55,247 bases of DNA from Pseudomonadota bacterium (GTDB lineage Bacteria; Myxococcota_A; UBA796; SXON01). How positions within the stretch are numbered: the stretch's first letter is position 1; each line of letters opens with the position of its first letter. The translations under genes were made by a program, and so were the position numbers. A model generated the notes under the pieces. The model saw only the letters and a list, made by a program, of their open reading frames with translations. It had not been told where the DNA came from and ran no database searches. Where the stretch lies: the NCBI GenBank assembly GCA_005778355.1, contig SXON01000224.1:1-55247 (forward strand), read 5' to 3'. Below are positions 39,950-47,831 of the stretch, one piece after another.

Positions 39950-40699
39950 ATGCGGATCGTCGTCGTCGGCGCGAATGGGCTCGTGGGCGGCGCGGTGGTG
40001 CGCGCGGGCCTCGCCGCCGGACTCGACATCCTCGGTATCGGTCGTGCAGACTGCGACGTCACCCGCGATCGGGAGGCGGTCTTGCGCGCCTACCGCCCCG
40101 ACGCGGTCATCTTCTGCGCGGCAGCCACCGAGGTCGATGCCGCCGGTCCCGCCACTCGCGCCGTGAACGTGGAGGCACCAGCGACGTGGTCAAGGCACGT
40201 GGAGACCTGGTTCTTGTCCAGCAACTTCGTGTTCGACGGCTGGGGACCCCACGCGCCCGAGGCTACGCCTCGGCCCTGCAACGCCTACGCCGCGCAGAAG
40301 GCCGAGGCCGAGGCACTCGTTCGAGCCGCCGGCGGCCACGTGGTGCGCGTGGGCTGGGTGCACGGTCCTGGGGGCAAGACCTTTGCCTCGACGCTCCCAG
40401 GACGCCTCCAGCGGGGCGACACCGTGCGCGCCATCAGCGACGTCCTGGTGCAGCCCACCCGCGCCGACGACGTGGCGCGCGCGCTCCTTGCCCTGCCGCG
40501 CGGCGTGACCCACCTCGCCGGCAGCGCCGACACCACCTGGTACGGCTACGCCTCAGCGCTCGCCGCGCGGCTCGGCGGGCAGGTGGAGCCGGTGCGGCTG
40601 GCCGAGTTCCACCTCGGCCCACGACCCCGGGACGCGCGCCTCGCGCCCGCCACGCTACCGCCCTGGTTCGAGTGTCTCGACGAGCGCGTCCCCCGGTAG
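39950..40699 (+). CDS. NAD(P)-dependent sugar epimerase/reductase, RmlD-like
   Basis: The protein has 249 residues from ATG 39950, with AGGGGG about six bases upstream. It starts MRIVVVGANGLVGGAVVR, a Rossmann motif GxxGxxG, with Asp in CDVTRD. FLSSNFVFDG and the catalytic YAAQKAEAE (Tyr-x-x-x-Lys) match short-chain dehydrogenases of the dTDP-4-dehydrorhamnose reductase group. The true substrate is unknown, as no other sugar-nucleotide gene is nearby. It overlaps the convergent HEAT lipoprotein gene by 45 bases. Confidence 0.85.
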   Translation: MRIVVVGANGLVGGAVVRAGLAAGLDILGIGRADCDVTRDREAVLRAYRPDAVIFCAAATEVDAAGPATRAVNVEAPATWSRHVETWFLSSNFVFDGWGPHAPEATPRPCNAYAAQKAEAEALVRAAGGHVVRVGWVHGPGGKTFASTLPGRLQRGDTVRAISDVLVQPTRADDVARALLALPRGVTHLAGSADTTWYGYASALAARLGGQVEPVRLAEFHLGPRPRDARLAPATLPPWFECLDERVPR

Positions 40700-41734
40700 C
40701 GGGGCTCTCGACCAGGCGGCCACGGCCAGCCGCGTCTGGAAGCTGGCATCGGTGCGCAAGCTCGCGCGCAGCGGCTCGTCGCCGGGGCGAGCGTGGCCCA
40801 CCATCGCCAACGCAACCACCTCCCGTCCTGTGTCATCGGCTCGTTCGGCCCAGAGCGCCAACGCGTGGTGCGCGCCGGGGAGGGGCGAGGCCGCGAGGGC
40901 GCGCACACGGTCGGGCCAGCCGTCGCCGTCGACCGGGAGCGCCGCGCTGGGGGGCAGGTCGCCCAGCGCCACGCGGGCGTAGCGGGCCACCGGGCCAGGG
41001 AGCGCCCGAAGGACCTGTCGTGCGCGGGGCTCGGGGCAGGCAGCCCAGGCGTCGACCGCGTCGTCGCCGAGCTTCCGGGCGTGCCGCACCGCGCGACCCA
41101 CGCCCCCGGGTTGCCCCCCCAGCCACGCCGCGCACTCGAGGTAGGGGACAGCCACCTCCTGCTGACGGGCCAGCAAGTCGCGGTCGATCTGTTCGGCCAC
41201 CGCGGAGAGCGCGAGGAGCGACGGCGGATCGAGCGGCAGCGTGCCGTTCTGGAGCACCTCCGCCAGCCGGGTGAGGGCCACGATCGACCCGCGCCCGGCC
41301 GCCGCGGCGAGCACCCCGATGGCTCGTTCCTGGGGCCCGACCTCAGGGTGGGCCAGGCCCGCGTCGACCAGGGCAAGCGCCGCCGCCGAGCGCACAGCGG
41401 GATCGGCATCGCCCTCGACCACGCGCTGCAACGCCTCGGCGGCAGGCACGGCCGGGAGCCGCGGCCGGAGGCCGGTCACCACCGCCATCCTCACCACCTC
41501 GTGTGGCGAGGTGCGCGCCGCGAGGGCAAAGGCCGCCGCCGCCTCGATCTCCACGCGGGCGAGGATGGCGCCCAGCGCCAGCGCCTGGACGGTGGGCTCG
41601 TCGTCGATGACACCCGCCCAGAGCACGTCGGCGTCTTGCCCCGCGGCGACCGGCGGATCACGGCTCTCCGCCTCCTCCATCTCGGGCAGCGCGGGAGCGC
41701 GGAGCGTGGCGCAGGCGAAGAGGAGGGTGATCAC
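40655..41734 (-). CDS. HEAT-repeat-like lipoprotein
   Basis: The protein has 359 residues from GTG 41734, which overlaps the TGA of the FHA-TPR gene (GTGA). The N-terminus MITLLFAC is a minimal lipoprotein signal. The body is nearly all helical and Ala/Leu-rich in about 30-residue pairs (AVVTGLRPRLPAVPAAEALQ, then ADPAVRSAAALALVDAGL), typical of HEAT or Armadillo-like solenoids that bind partner proteins. It is the last gene of the FHA operon, so it is probably an envelope partner of the two FHA proteins. Confidence 0.7.
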   Translation of the reverse strand: MITLLFACATLRAPALPEMEEAESRDPPVAAGQDADVLWAGVIDDEPTVQALALGAILARVEIEAAAAFALAARTSPHEVVRMAVVTGLRPRLPAVPAAEALQRVVEGDADPAVRSAAALALVDAGLAHPEVGPQERAIGVLAAAAGRGSIVALTRLAEVLQNGTLPLDPPSLLALSAVAEQIDRDLLARQQEVAVPYLECAAWLGGQPGGVGRAVRHARKLGDDAVDAWAACPEPRARQVLRALPGPVARYARVALGDLPPSAALPVDGDGWPDRVRALAASPLPGAHHALALWAERADDTGREVVALAMVGHARPGDEPLRASLRTDASFQTRLAVAAWSRAPLPGDALVETLEPGR

Positions 41735-43812
41735 TGCAAGAGCGCGTCCATCCGGCCTTTCGCCTTGCGCGAGAGCGAGTCGTTCTCGTCGTCGACGTAG
41801 CGGATGACCTTCTGGTACAGGGCGATCGCCTTCTCAGTTTGCTGGATGTCTTCGAGGACGCGGGCTTCCTTGTAGATCTCGCTCGCCTCGTCGCGCAGGC
41901 GCTTGCGCACCTCCACGAGCTTGACGCTGGCGCTCTCGTTGTAGGGGTCGGTGCGCAGCACTTGCTCGAGTCGCTCCCGCGCCGTGACCCAGTCTCCGCC
42001 CTTCATCGCGGCGTTCGCCTCGGACCAAGCGGCCTTCGACTCCGCCTTCATCCGGTCTTTCGCGGCGCGGACGCCTTCCTCGGCCTGGTAGTACTGGGGC
42101 GCGGCGCGCGAGGGGTCGGCGGCCATCACCGCCTCGAAGCTCTTCACCGCCTGGCTGTACTTGCCGCGGTCGAGCTCGGATTGTCCCTGGGCGAGCATCG
42201 TGTCGAGGGAGCGCACCTTGGCCTCGGCCTTTTGCGTCGTCACCGCGCGCGCCACGGCGGCTTGTCGCGAAGACAGCCGGGCTTGCGCGTCGACCAGCTC
42301 CGGATCGCCCGGCGACAAGCTGAGCGCCTGGTCGAGGAGCACCTGCGCGTCAGCGTTCGGGATGTCGCCCGCGATGGCCTGCTCCACGGCAGCCAGCGCC
42401 TTCGCCTCGGCTTCCGCGCGCGCCGCCTCGCTGGTGGTGCGCGACACGAGCGCCGTTCGCACCTCGCCCAGCGTGATGAACTCGCAGGCCACGAAGCCCA
42501 TCCGCCGCGCGTCGGGGTTGTGCGGGTCGACCTGGAGCACTCGATAGAAAGCCGCGGCCGCCTCGAAGTACTTCGCCTCGGCGAAGCGCTGCATGCCCTC
42601 GGCCATGCCGGCCTCGACCATCGCGCGGGTGGTGGCGTCGAGCTCGGCGACGGGAGCCGTCGCGACTGGAGCCTTGGACTCGGGCGGGCGGGCGCCGGCG
42701 GGAGCGTCGACCGGAGCGTCGGAACTGGTCGCGACCAAAGACTGCACGGCGAAGGACAGCGCCGCGCTCCCCAGCTTGCCGCAGATGAGAACGGCGGTGA
42801 CAGCCAGCACGCCGATCGAGATCTGGTTGATTGGGCGCGAGAAGAACCCACCGCCACCCCTCGCCACGCGCGGCCCCTGGCGGGCCTTTGCACGACCGGG
42901 GTCGACCTGGATCTCCTCCGCAGCGCCGGGCATCGCGGGCGGGTGAGCGGGGGCGTAGGCGGGAGGCGGCGCGGCGGCGGCGACCGAGCCATGGACGGAC
43001 TCGTGCCGCACGGGCGCGGGCGGCGCTCCGAAGCTGGTGGTGGCGGGTGGCGGCGGCGGCGGCGGCGGGAGTGCCACGGCAGGTGGCGGCCCCCCCTCGC
43101 GGTGCGCAATGAGCGCCTCGTTGTAGGCTTCCGTCCCCTCGCTTTTCTCCTCGACCACCGCGACGTAGCGCAGCTCCACCGTGCCGATGCGCACCCGGTC
43201 GCCGTCTTCGAGGACCTTGGACTTGATCTTGCGCCCGTTGACGAAGGTGCCGTTGCTGGAGCCGTTGTCGCGGATGGTCCAGCCTTCCGGGCTGTCCATC
43301 ACCTCAGCGTGCACCCGAGACGACGCGGGCTCCGGCAAGACAATCTCGTTCTTGTCGGAACGGCCGATGCGCAGCACGCCCGCCGGGGGGAGGTCGAACT
43401 CGCGATTGGCCATCTTGTGGGCGCTGGTCACCAGCAGCCGGGCCGAGGGCCGCGCCGACTGGATGGGGATGGTGGCGTCTCGCCCGTCGGTGACCTCCTG
43501 CGCGGCGGCCACGCCGAAGGCGCCTCGCGCGAGACGGAGCACGAAGGGATCGATGCTGAGCTCGTCGCCCGCACCCACCACCTGCCGGGTGATGCGCTTT
43601 CCCCGGAACAGCGTGCCGTTGCCGCTGCCCAGGTCTTCAACGACCACGCCCTCCGGCGTCACCTCCAACCGCGCGTGGCGACGGGACACCCCGAGGTCGG
43701 CCAGCACAACATCATTGTCTTCCGAGCGGCCGATCTGGAAGATGCCGGGCTCGAGCGGCAGGCGACGCTCGGGCTGACCGGGTTGAAGGATGTGCAGTTC
43801 GAGGTCGGTCAC
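41731..43812 (-). CDS. Membrane protein with two FHA domains and TPR repeats
   Basis: The protein has 693 residues from GTG 43812, which overlaps the TGA of the upstream gene (GTGA). FHA-1 at about 1-95 (FQIGRSEDNDVVLADLGVSRRHA, then LGSGNGTLF) and FHA-2 at about 125-220 (LRIGRSDKNEIVLPEPASSRVHA, then NGSSNGTFVNGR) each keep the Arg, Ser and Asn residues that bind phosphothreonine. A Pro-rich linker (240-295), a membrane segment (about 330-358) and a TPR-like helical region (about 370-690) follow. It is likely a scaffold that links phosphosignals to an envelope complex. Confidence 0.9.
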   Translation of the reverse strand: MTDLELHILQPGQPERRLPLEPGIFQIGRSEDNDVVLADLGVSRRHARLEVTPEGVVVEDLGSGNGTLFRGKRITRQVVGAGDELSIDPFVLRLARGAFGVAAAQEVTDGRDATIPIQSARPSARLLVTSAHKMANREFDLPPAGVLRIGRSDKNEIVLPEPASSRVHAEVMDSPEGWTIRDNGSSNGTFVNGRKIKSKVLEDGDRVRIGTVELRYVAVVEEKSEGTEAYNEALIAHREGGPPPAVALPPPPPPPPATTSFGAPPAPVRHESVHGSVAAAAPPPAYAPAHPPAMPGAAEEIQVDPGRAKARQGPRVARGGGGFFSRPINQISIGVLAVTAVLICGKLGSAALSFAVQSLVATSSDAPVDAPAGARPPESKAPVATAPVAELDATTRAMVEAGMAEGMQRFAEAKYFEAAAAFYRVLQVDPHNPDARRMGFVACEFITLGEVRTALVSRTTSEAARAEAEAKALAAVEQAIAGDIPNADAQVLLDQALSLSPGDPELVDAQARLSSRQAAVARAVTTQKAEAKVRSLDTMLAQGQSELDRGKYSQAVKSFEAVMAADPSRAAPQYYQAEEGVRAAKDRMKAESKAAWSEANAAMKGGDWVTARERLEQVLRTDPYNESASVKLVEVRKRLRDEASEIYKEARVLEDIQQTEKAIALYQKVIRYVDDENDSLSRKAKGRMDALLQ

Positions 43813-44843
43813 GGGGTGTGCGCGGCGGCGCCCCCCACGGACCCACCGCGGGCGCGGGCAAGCGACTCCGACGCGCGCTGGTTGATCGGGTCGGCGGGGT
43901 CGGGCACCAGCAAAAGCACGGTTTCCCACGCGGCGATGGCCTGCTGCACCTGCATGCTGTCCCAGTAGCGCAGACCCGCGTCGAGCTGAGCCTGCGCTTT
44001 CTCCGCGATTTCCGCCTGCAGTCGCTCCACGCGAACCGTGCAGATCTGGCAGTTCGGGTCGAGGACCAACGCCTGCTGGTACGCCACGCGGGCCTCGTTG
44101 ATCCGCCCGGTCTCGTAGAGCGCATGGCCGCGCTCGGTCAGCTCGGCGGCCGTGGACCCAGGGGGCGGCGCAGGCACCCCCGGCGCGGCGGGTGACGGCT
44201 GGTCGGCCCCGGCGGCGATGGCCAACGCGTCGGCCACGCTGGGCGCCGGCGTGGCGGGGCCGGGCGCCGCCGGGGCACTGCCATCGGCGGGGATCACGGC
44301 GGTGAGCGAGTAACTGGGCCCCTGGCCGCTCGCGCCGGTGGCGGGTTCGTCCGTCGGGTGAAGCCAGCCGATCATCCCGATGCAGCCGATGCAGCCAGCG
44401 GTGAGCAGGAGGGCAACCGCGAAGGGCCACAGCTTCCACCCGGACTTTCTCGGTTCCTCGGGCGGGTCGATGTGAACCGGCGCGAGGGGGCGGGGAGGCG
44501 GCGGTACGGGGGCGGGCTGCGGGGGCAACGACGCCATCGAGGGGAGCGAGAGCTGCACCTCGAAGACAGACTGGCTCACTTGGACCCGGTCGCCCGGCTT
44601 CAGCTGCCGGTGGTCGGGCACCCTCTCGCCGTTGACGAATACCCCGTTGCGCGATCCCGCGTCCTGCACCCAGATCGCGCCATTATGAAGGATTACACGT
44701 GCATGTTGACGACTGGTCCCGGCCTCGTCGACGACGATCTCGTTCTCGGCATCGCGCCCCATGCGCAAGCCAGCCTCGGTGATGACGTAGCTGCGGCCGG
44801 CCAGCGCACCGCTGACCGCCACGAGCACCGGAACGGGTTCCAT
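43809..44843 (-). CDS. Membrane protein with FHA domain and TPR-like region
   Basis: The protein has 344 residues. The FHA domain (about 1-98) shows LRMGRDAENEIVVDEAGTSRQHA and GSRNGVFVNGE, with the phosphothreonine-binding Arg, Ser and Asn-Gly residues. A Pro-rich linker (105-130), one membrane segment (FAVALLLTAGCIGCIGMIG, about 141-159) and an Ala/Pro linker lead to a helical TPR-like region (about 215-320). It is the first gene of the operon with the double-FHA protein, of which it looks like a shorter paralogue. Confidence 0.88.
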   Translation of the reverse strand: MEPVPVLVAVSGALAGRSYVITEAGLRMGRDAENEIVVDEAGTSRQHARVILHNGAIWVQDAGSRNGVFVNGERVPDHRQLKPGDRVQVSQSVFEVQLSLPSMASLPPQPAPVPPPPRPLAPVHIDPPEEPRKSGWKLWPFAVALLLTAGCIGCIGMIGWLHPTDEPATGASGQGPSYSLTAVIPADGSAPAAPGPATPAPSVADALAIAAGADQPSPAAPGVPAPPPGSTAAELTERGHALYETGRINEARVAYQQALVLDPNCQICTVRVERLQAEIAEKAQAQLDAGLRYWDSMQVQQAIAAWETVLLLVPDPADPINQRASESLARARGGSVGGAAAHTP

Positions 44844-44903
44844 GCGGGCTCAACCTTTGCCTTCCCGCGCCCTCCCGTCAAGCCGGGGGGCGAAGTTGCC
44901 TCG

Positions 44904-45290
44904 TTACTGCGGAGCGGGCACGGCCACATCGAAGCCCATCAGCTGCAGCAAGCCGGTGTACAACCAAGGATAGAGCCCCGCGCCCCACAACACCGACTGC
45001 GCGCACAGCGACAGCGCCGATAGCCACATCAGGCCGAAAGCCCGCTGTCGGAGCTGGCCGGCGCGGCGGCGCACCGGCTCCGCATGGAGGCCGAGCTCAG
45101 CCCGGGTGATGGCGTCGCCGCTGCGCGCCCAGGCCCAGAGCGCCACCATGCCGCCGAGCGGACCGGTGCAGCAGCAGGGTCCGAGGATGACAAGGATCGC
45201 CGCCACGCTCACCGCCGTCCCGAGGCGGGGCGTGGGATCGGGCAGCTGCCCCTCGTCGGGGCGGCCGCTGAACAGGTCATCGACCCCCAA
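44904..45290 (-). CDS. Small two-pass membrane protein
   Basis: The protein has 128 residues from TTG 45290, which directly follows the plsB TAG. It has two long hydrophobic segments, VSVAAILVILGPCCCTGPLGGMVALWAW and a C-terminal one including MWLSALSLCAQSVLW, with a basic loop between. The Cys-rich first segment and layout recall DUF4190-type proteins, but this is only a resemblance. The tight junction with plsB suggests cotranslation. Confidence 0.6.
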   Translation of the reverse strand: MGVDDLFSGRPDEGQLPDPTPRLGTAVSVAAILVILGPCCCTGPLGGMVALWAWARSGDAITRAELGLHAEPVRRRAGQLRQRAFGLMWLSALSLCAQSVLWGAGLYPWLYTGLLQLMGFDVAVPAPQ

Positions 45291-47807
45291 CTAGGCCTCG
45301 GCGCGACGCAAGAGGAGCGACAGGTCGTCGACGTAGGCCTGCCAGGCGTCGTGGTCGATTTGCACGCGACCGTCTGGACCCGCGCGCAGGACGCCGTCTT
45401 CCTTGAGCGCCTTGGCCGCGTTCTGCAGGTTGACGATGCTCAACGCCTCGGGACGCGACAGCTCGTCGGCGGCGAGCATGGTGCGCCCTCGGACCAGCGC
45501 GGCCTCGGGGAGGGTCCGGAGCGGCGGCTCTTCCTTGGCGGCGAGGAGCATGAGCAGGTAGGACTCGAGGATATTCGCCACGAGGTTGGCGATCTCGCCC
45601 ACCCGCGAGCGTTCCTTCACCACGATGACCTCGCCTTGCCGCTCGATCGCCCCGTAGGCCACGAGCGCGTCGATGGCCCGGCGGTGGATCTCCTCGACGC
45701 CCGCGTCGGGATCGAGGATGAACTCGTAGCGCAGGAGGAACTGTTGCGTGGTGAACAGTCGCGACACCTCGTCGGGGTCGACCTCGTCCTTGCCGATCGC
45801 CCGTACGGCGGCCGCGTAGTAGGCGGCCGGCGCGAATGCGTGGAGCACCGCGTTCTTGTAGTACTCCAGCGTGATCCGCTGCTCGGGCACGATGACGTAG
45901 ACCTTCTCAGCGCCCTCTTCCAGCTCGCGCAGGAACTTGCTCGAGAGAAACCGGTTGATTGCCTCGTCGACGATGCCGTCGAGGTGCTCGACGCCACCGG
46001 CCTCCGCGACGTTCGCCACCCGCAGGAAGGCCCGCAGTCGTTCGACGCGAGCGCGCAGCTCATCGCGACGCACACCACGCCGGGGGTGTGCGAGGACCGC
46101 GAGCGCTACGATCGCGGTGGGCAGCGCCACCGCCACGTTGTTGATGCCGTGCAGGATGCGCTCTCCGAGCACCATGAGCGCCTCGTCGCGCTTGGCGCGC
46201 GACATCGCCAGCCACTCGTCGGCGGTCGCGATGCTGTCGGCGCGAATGGGCTCGCCCACGCGCAAGTAGACCTTGCCGTAGCGTTCGCGGAGCACACCAG
46301 CCGCGCGCACCACCTGGCCCATGCTCTCTTTCTCTTTCCGTGCCCCCGAGAGCTCCCTCGCGTAGGCCCGTTCCTCGGCGATCTGCTCGTAGCCCACGTA
46401 GATGGGGAGGAAGTTCACCGCGCGTCCCTCGCGGGCGCCCGCCGCCGCGTTCATCACCATGCCGAGCACGCCGAGCTTGGGCGGCAGGAGCTTGCCGGTT
46501 CGAGAGCGGCCGCCCTCGATGAAAAACTCCACGGGTACTTCCATGCGAACGAGCTCCTGCAGGTAACGCTCGAACACCACCGGGAAGATGCGGTCGCCCG
46601 CGAAGCTGCGCTTGATGAAGAAGGCACCACAGCGGCGGAAGAAGCTGCCCACCGGGAAGAAGCTGAGGTTCTCGCCGGCGACGATGTGCGGAATGACGAT
46701 GTCGTGCTCAAAGAGCAGCGACGAGATCAACAAGTAGTCGAGATGGCTGCGATGGCAGGGGACGAGGATGGGCGTGCCGTCGCGCAGGGCGGATCGGATG
46801 CGGTCCATGTCGACGTCGCGAACGTCGATGCCCGAGTAGATCCGGTTCCAGATCTGGCGGCAGAGAAAGGCGGCCAACCGGACGGCGGGAAAGGAGAACT
46901 GGGCGGCGATGTGGTCGAAGGTTTTCACCACCTTCTTCAGCACGGCGGCGGGGGGCTTGCCCGTGGCCTGCGACTCGCCCGCCAGGAGCTCGCGGACCTC
47001 GCGGCTGTCGAGCACCTGCCGTCGAACAAAGCCGCGGGGGCGCGCGCGCGGGCCCTTGACGACCCGGCTCTCGCGGTAGAGGAAACGCCGCAGAACTAGG
47101 CGGAGCGAGCGGTCGCGACGCGTCGGCGGCTCCTCAGCGAAGCGGTCGATCCACTCCGGCAGCGCAATCGGATCGCCCACTTGTACGATCGCCTCTCCTT
47201 GCGAGGCGGCGATGGCGAGCAACTTTCCGAACACCCCCGGGCTGTCTTCGGTGCCGAGCATGAAGCGACCCACCTCGGTGCGGGCCGGCTCCGGGCTCTT
47301 GTTCCAGATGACCACCACCGGCAACACCTGGATCGGTCGCGACGCACGCGCCTGGGCCGCCACAAGGTGGGGCACCACGTCGCCTTGCTCGGGGGCCGCC
47401 CCCACCAGCTCGCGGATGTCCCAGGGCGTGGAGAGGAAGGCGCAGGTGGGCAGCCCCGCCGCGATGAAGTCCGCCAGGCGCTCCGGCCCACTGGCGTCGG
47501 CCCCCTTGAACAGGCGCCCCATCTCGCTGAGAGGCAGCCAGCGCCGGGGGTCGAGATCGGGCGTGAAGGCAGGCAGCGGCAGGCGACGCTCGGTGAGCAC
47601 GGACTTCAAGGCCAACCAGTCCACGTGGGAGCGCGTGTGCAGCACGTACACGACTGGCCCCTTCTCCGCGGCGCGCCGCACGCGCTCCGCCGAGTGGTCT
47701 TCCATCCGTAGCCGGCGCAGCAGGAAAGGGAGCCCGGAGAGCCAGTAGAGAGGCCCATGCACGGGCAGCATGGCTGAGCTGTGCGTGGCCGCCGCGAGCG
47801 GATTCAT
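45291..47807 (-). CDS. plsB: Glycerol-3-phosphate 1-O-acyltransferase
   Basis: PlsB puts the first acyl chain onto glycerol-3-phosphate at the inner membrane to begin phospholipid synthesis. The 838-residue protein fits the family length. The catalytic HX4D motif is CHRSHLDYLL (His352-Asp357) and the substrate-binding motif is EGGRSRTGK (431-439). IVAGENLSFFPVGSFFRRCGAFFIKRSF supplies the other acyltransferase block. The N-terminal half has a weaker, related fold (LHTRSHVDWLAL). The stop of the GGDEF-EAL gene lies 24 bases upstream of its ATG and a small membrane protein follows at once, so they may share a transcript. Confidence 0.93.
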   Translation of the reverse strand: MNPLAAATHSSAMLPVHGPLYWLSGLPFLLRRLRMEDHSAERVRRAAEKGPVVYVLHTRSHVDWLALKSVLTERRLPLPAFTPDLDPRRWLPLSEMGRLFKGADASGPERLADFIAAGLPTCAFLSTPWDIRELVGAAPEQGDVVPHLVAAQARASRPIQVLPVVVIWNKSPEPARTEVGRFMLGTEDSPGVFGKLLAIAASQGEAIVQVGDPIALPEWIDRFAEEPPTRRDRSLRLVLRRFLYRESRVVKGPRARPRGFVRRQVLDSREVRELLAGESQATGKPPAAVLKKVVKTFDHIAAQFSFPAVRLAAFLCRQIWNRIYSGIDVRDVDMDRIRSALRDGTPILVPCHRSHLDYLLISSLLFEHDIVIPHIVAGENLSFFPVGSFFRRCGAFFIKRSFAGDRIFPVVFERYLQELVRMEVPVEFFIEGGRSRTGKLLPPKLGVLGMVMNAAAGAREGRAVNFLPIYVGYEQIAEERAYARELSGARKEKESMGQVVRAAGVLRERYGKVYLRVGEPIRADSIATADEWLAMSRAKRDEALMVLGERILHGINNVAVALPTAIVALAVLAHPRRGVRRDELRARVERLRAFLRVANVAEAGGVEHLDGIVDEAINRFLSSKFLRELEEGAEKVYVIVPEQRITLEYYKNAVLHAFAPAAYYAAAVRAIGKDEVDPDEVSRLFTTQQFLLRYEFILDPDAGVEEIHRRAIDALVAYGAIERQGEVIVVKERSRVGEIANLVANILESYLLMLLAAKEEPPLRTLPEAALVRGRTMLAADELSRPEALSIVNLQNAAKALKEDGVLRAGPDGRVQIDHDAWQAYVDDLSLLLRRAEA

Positions 47808-47831
47808 CGATCGGCCCGGCCTATCCTGTAC

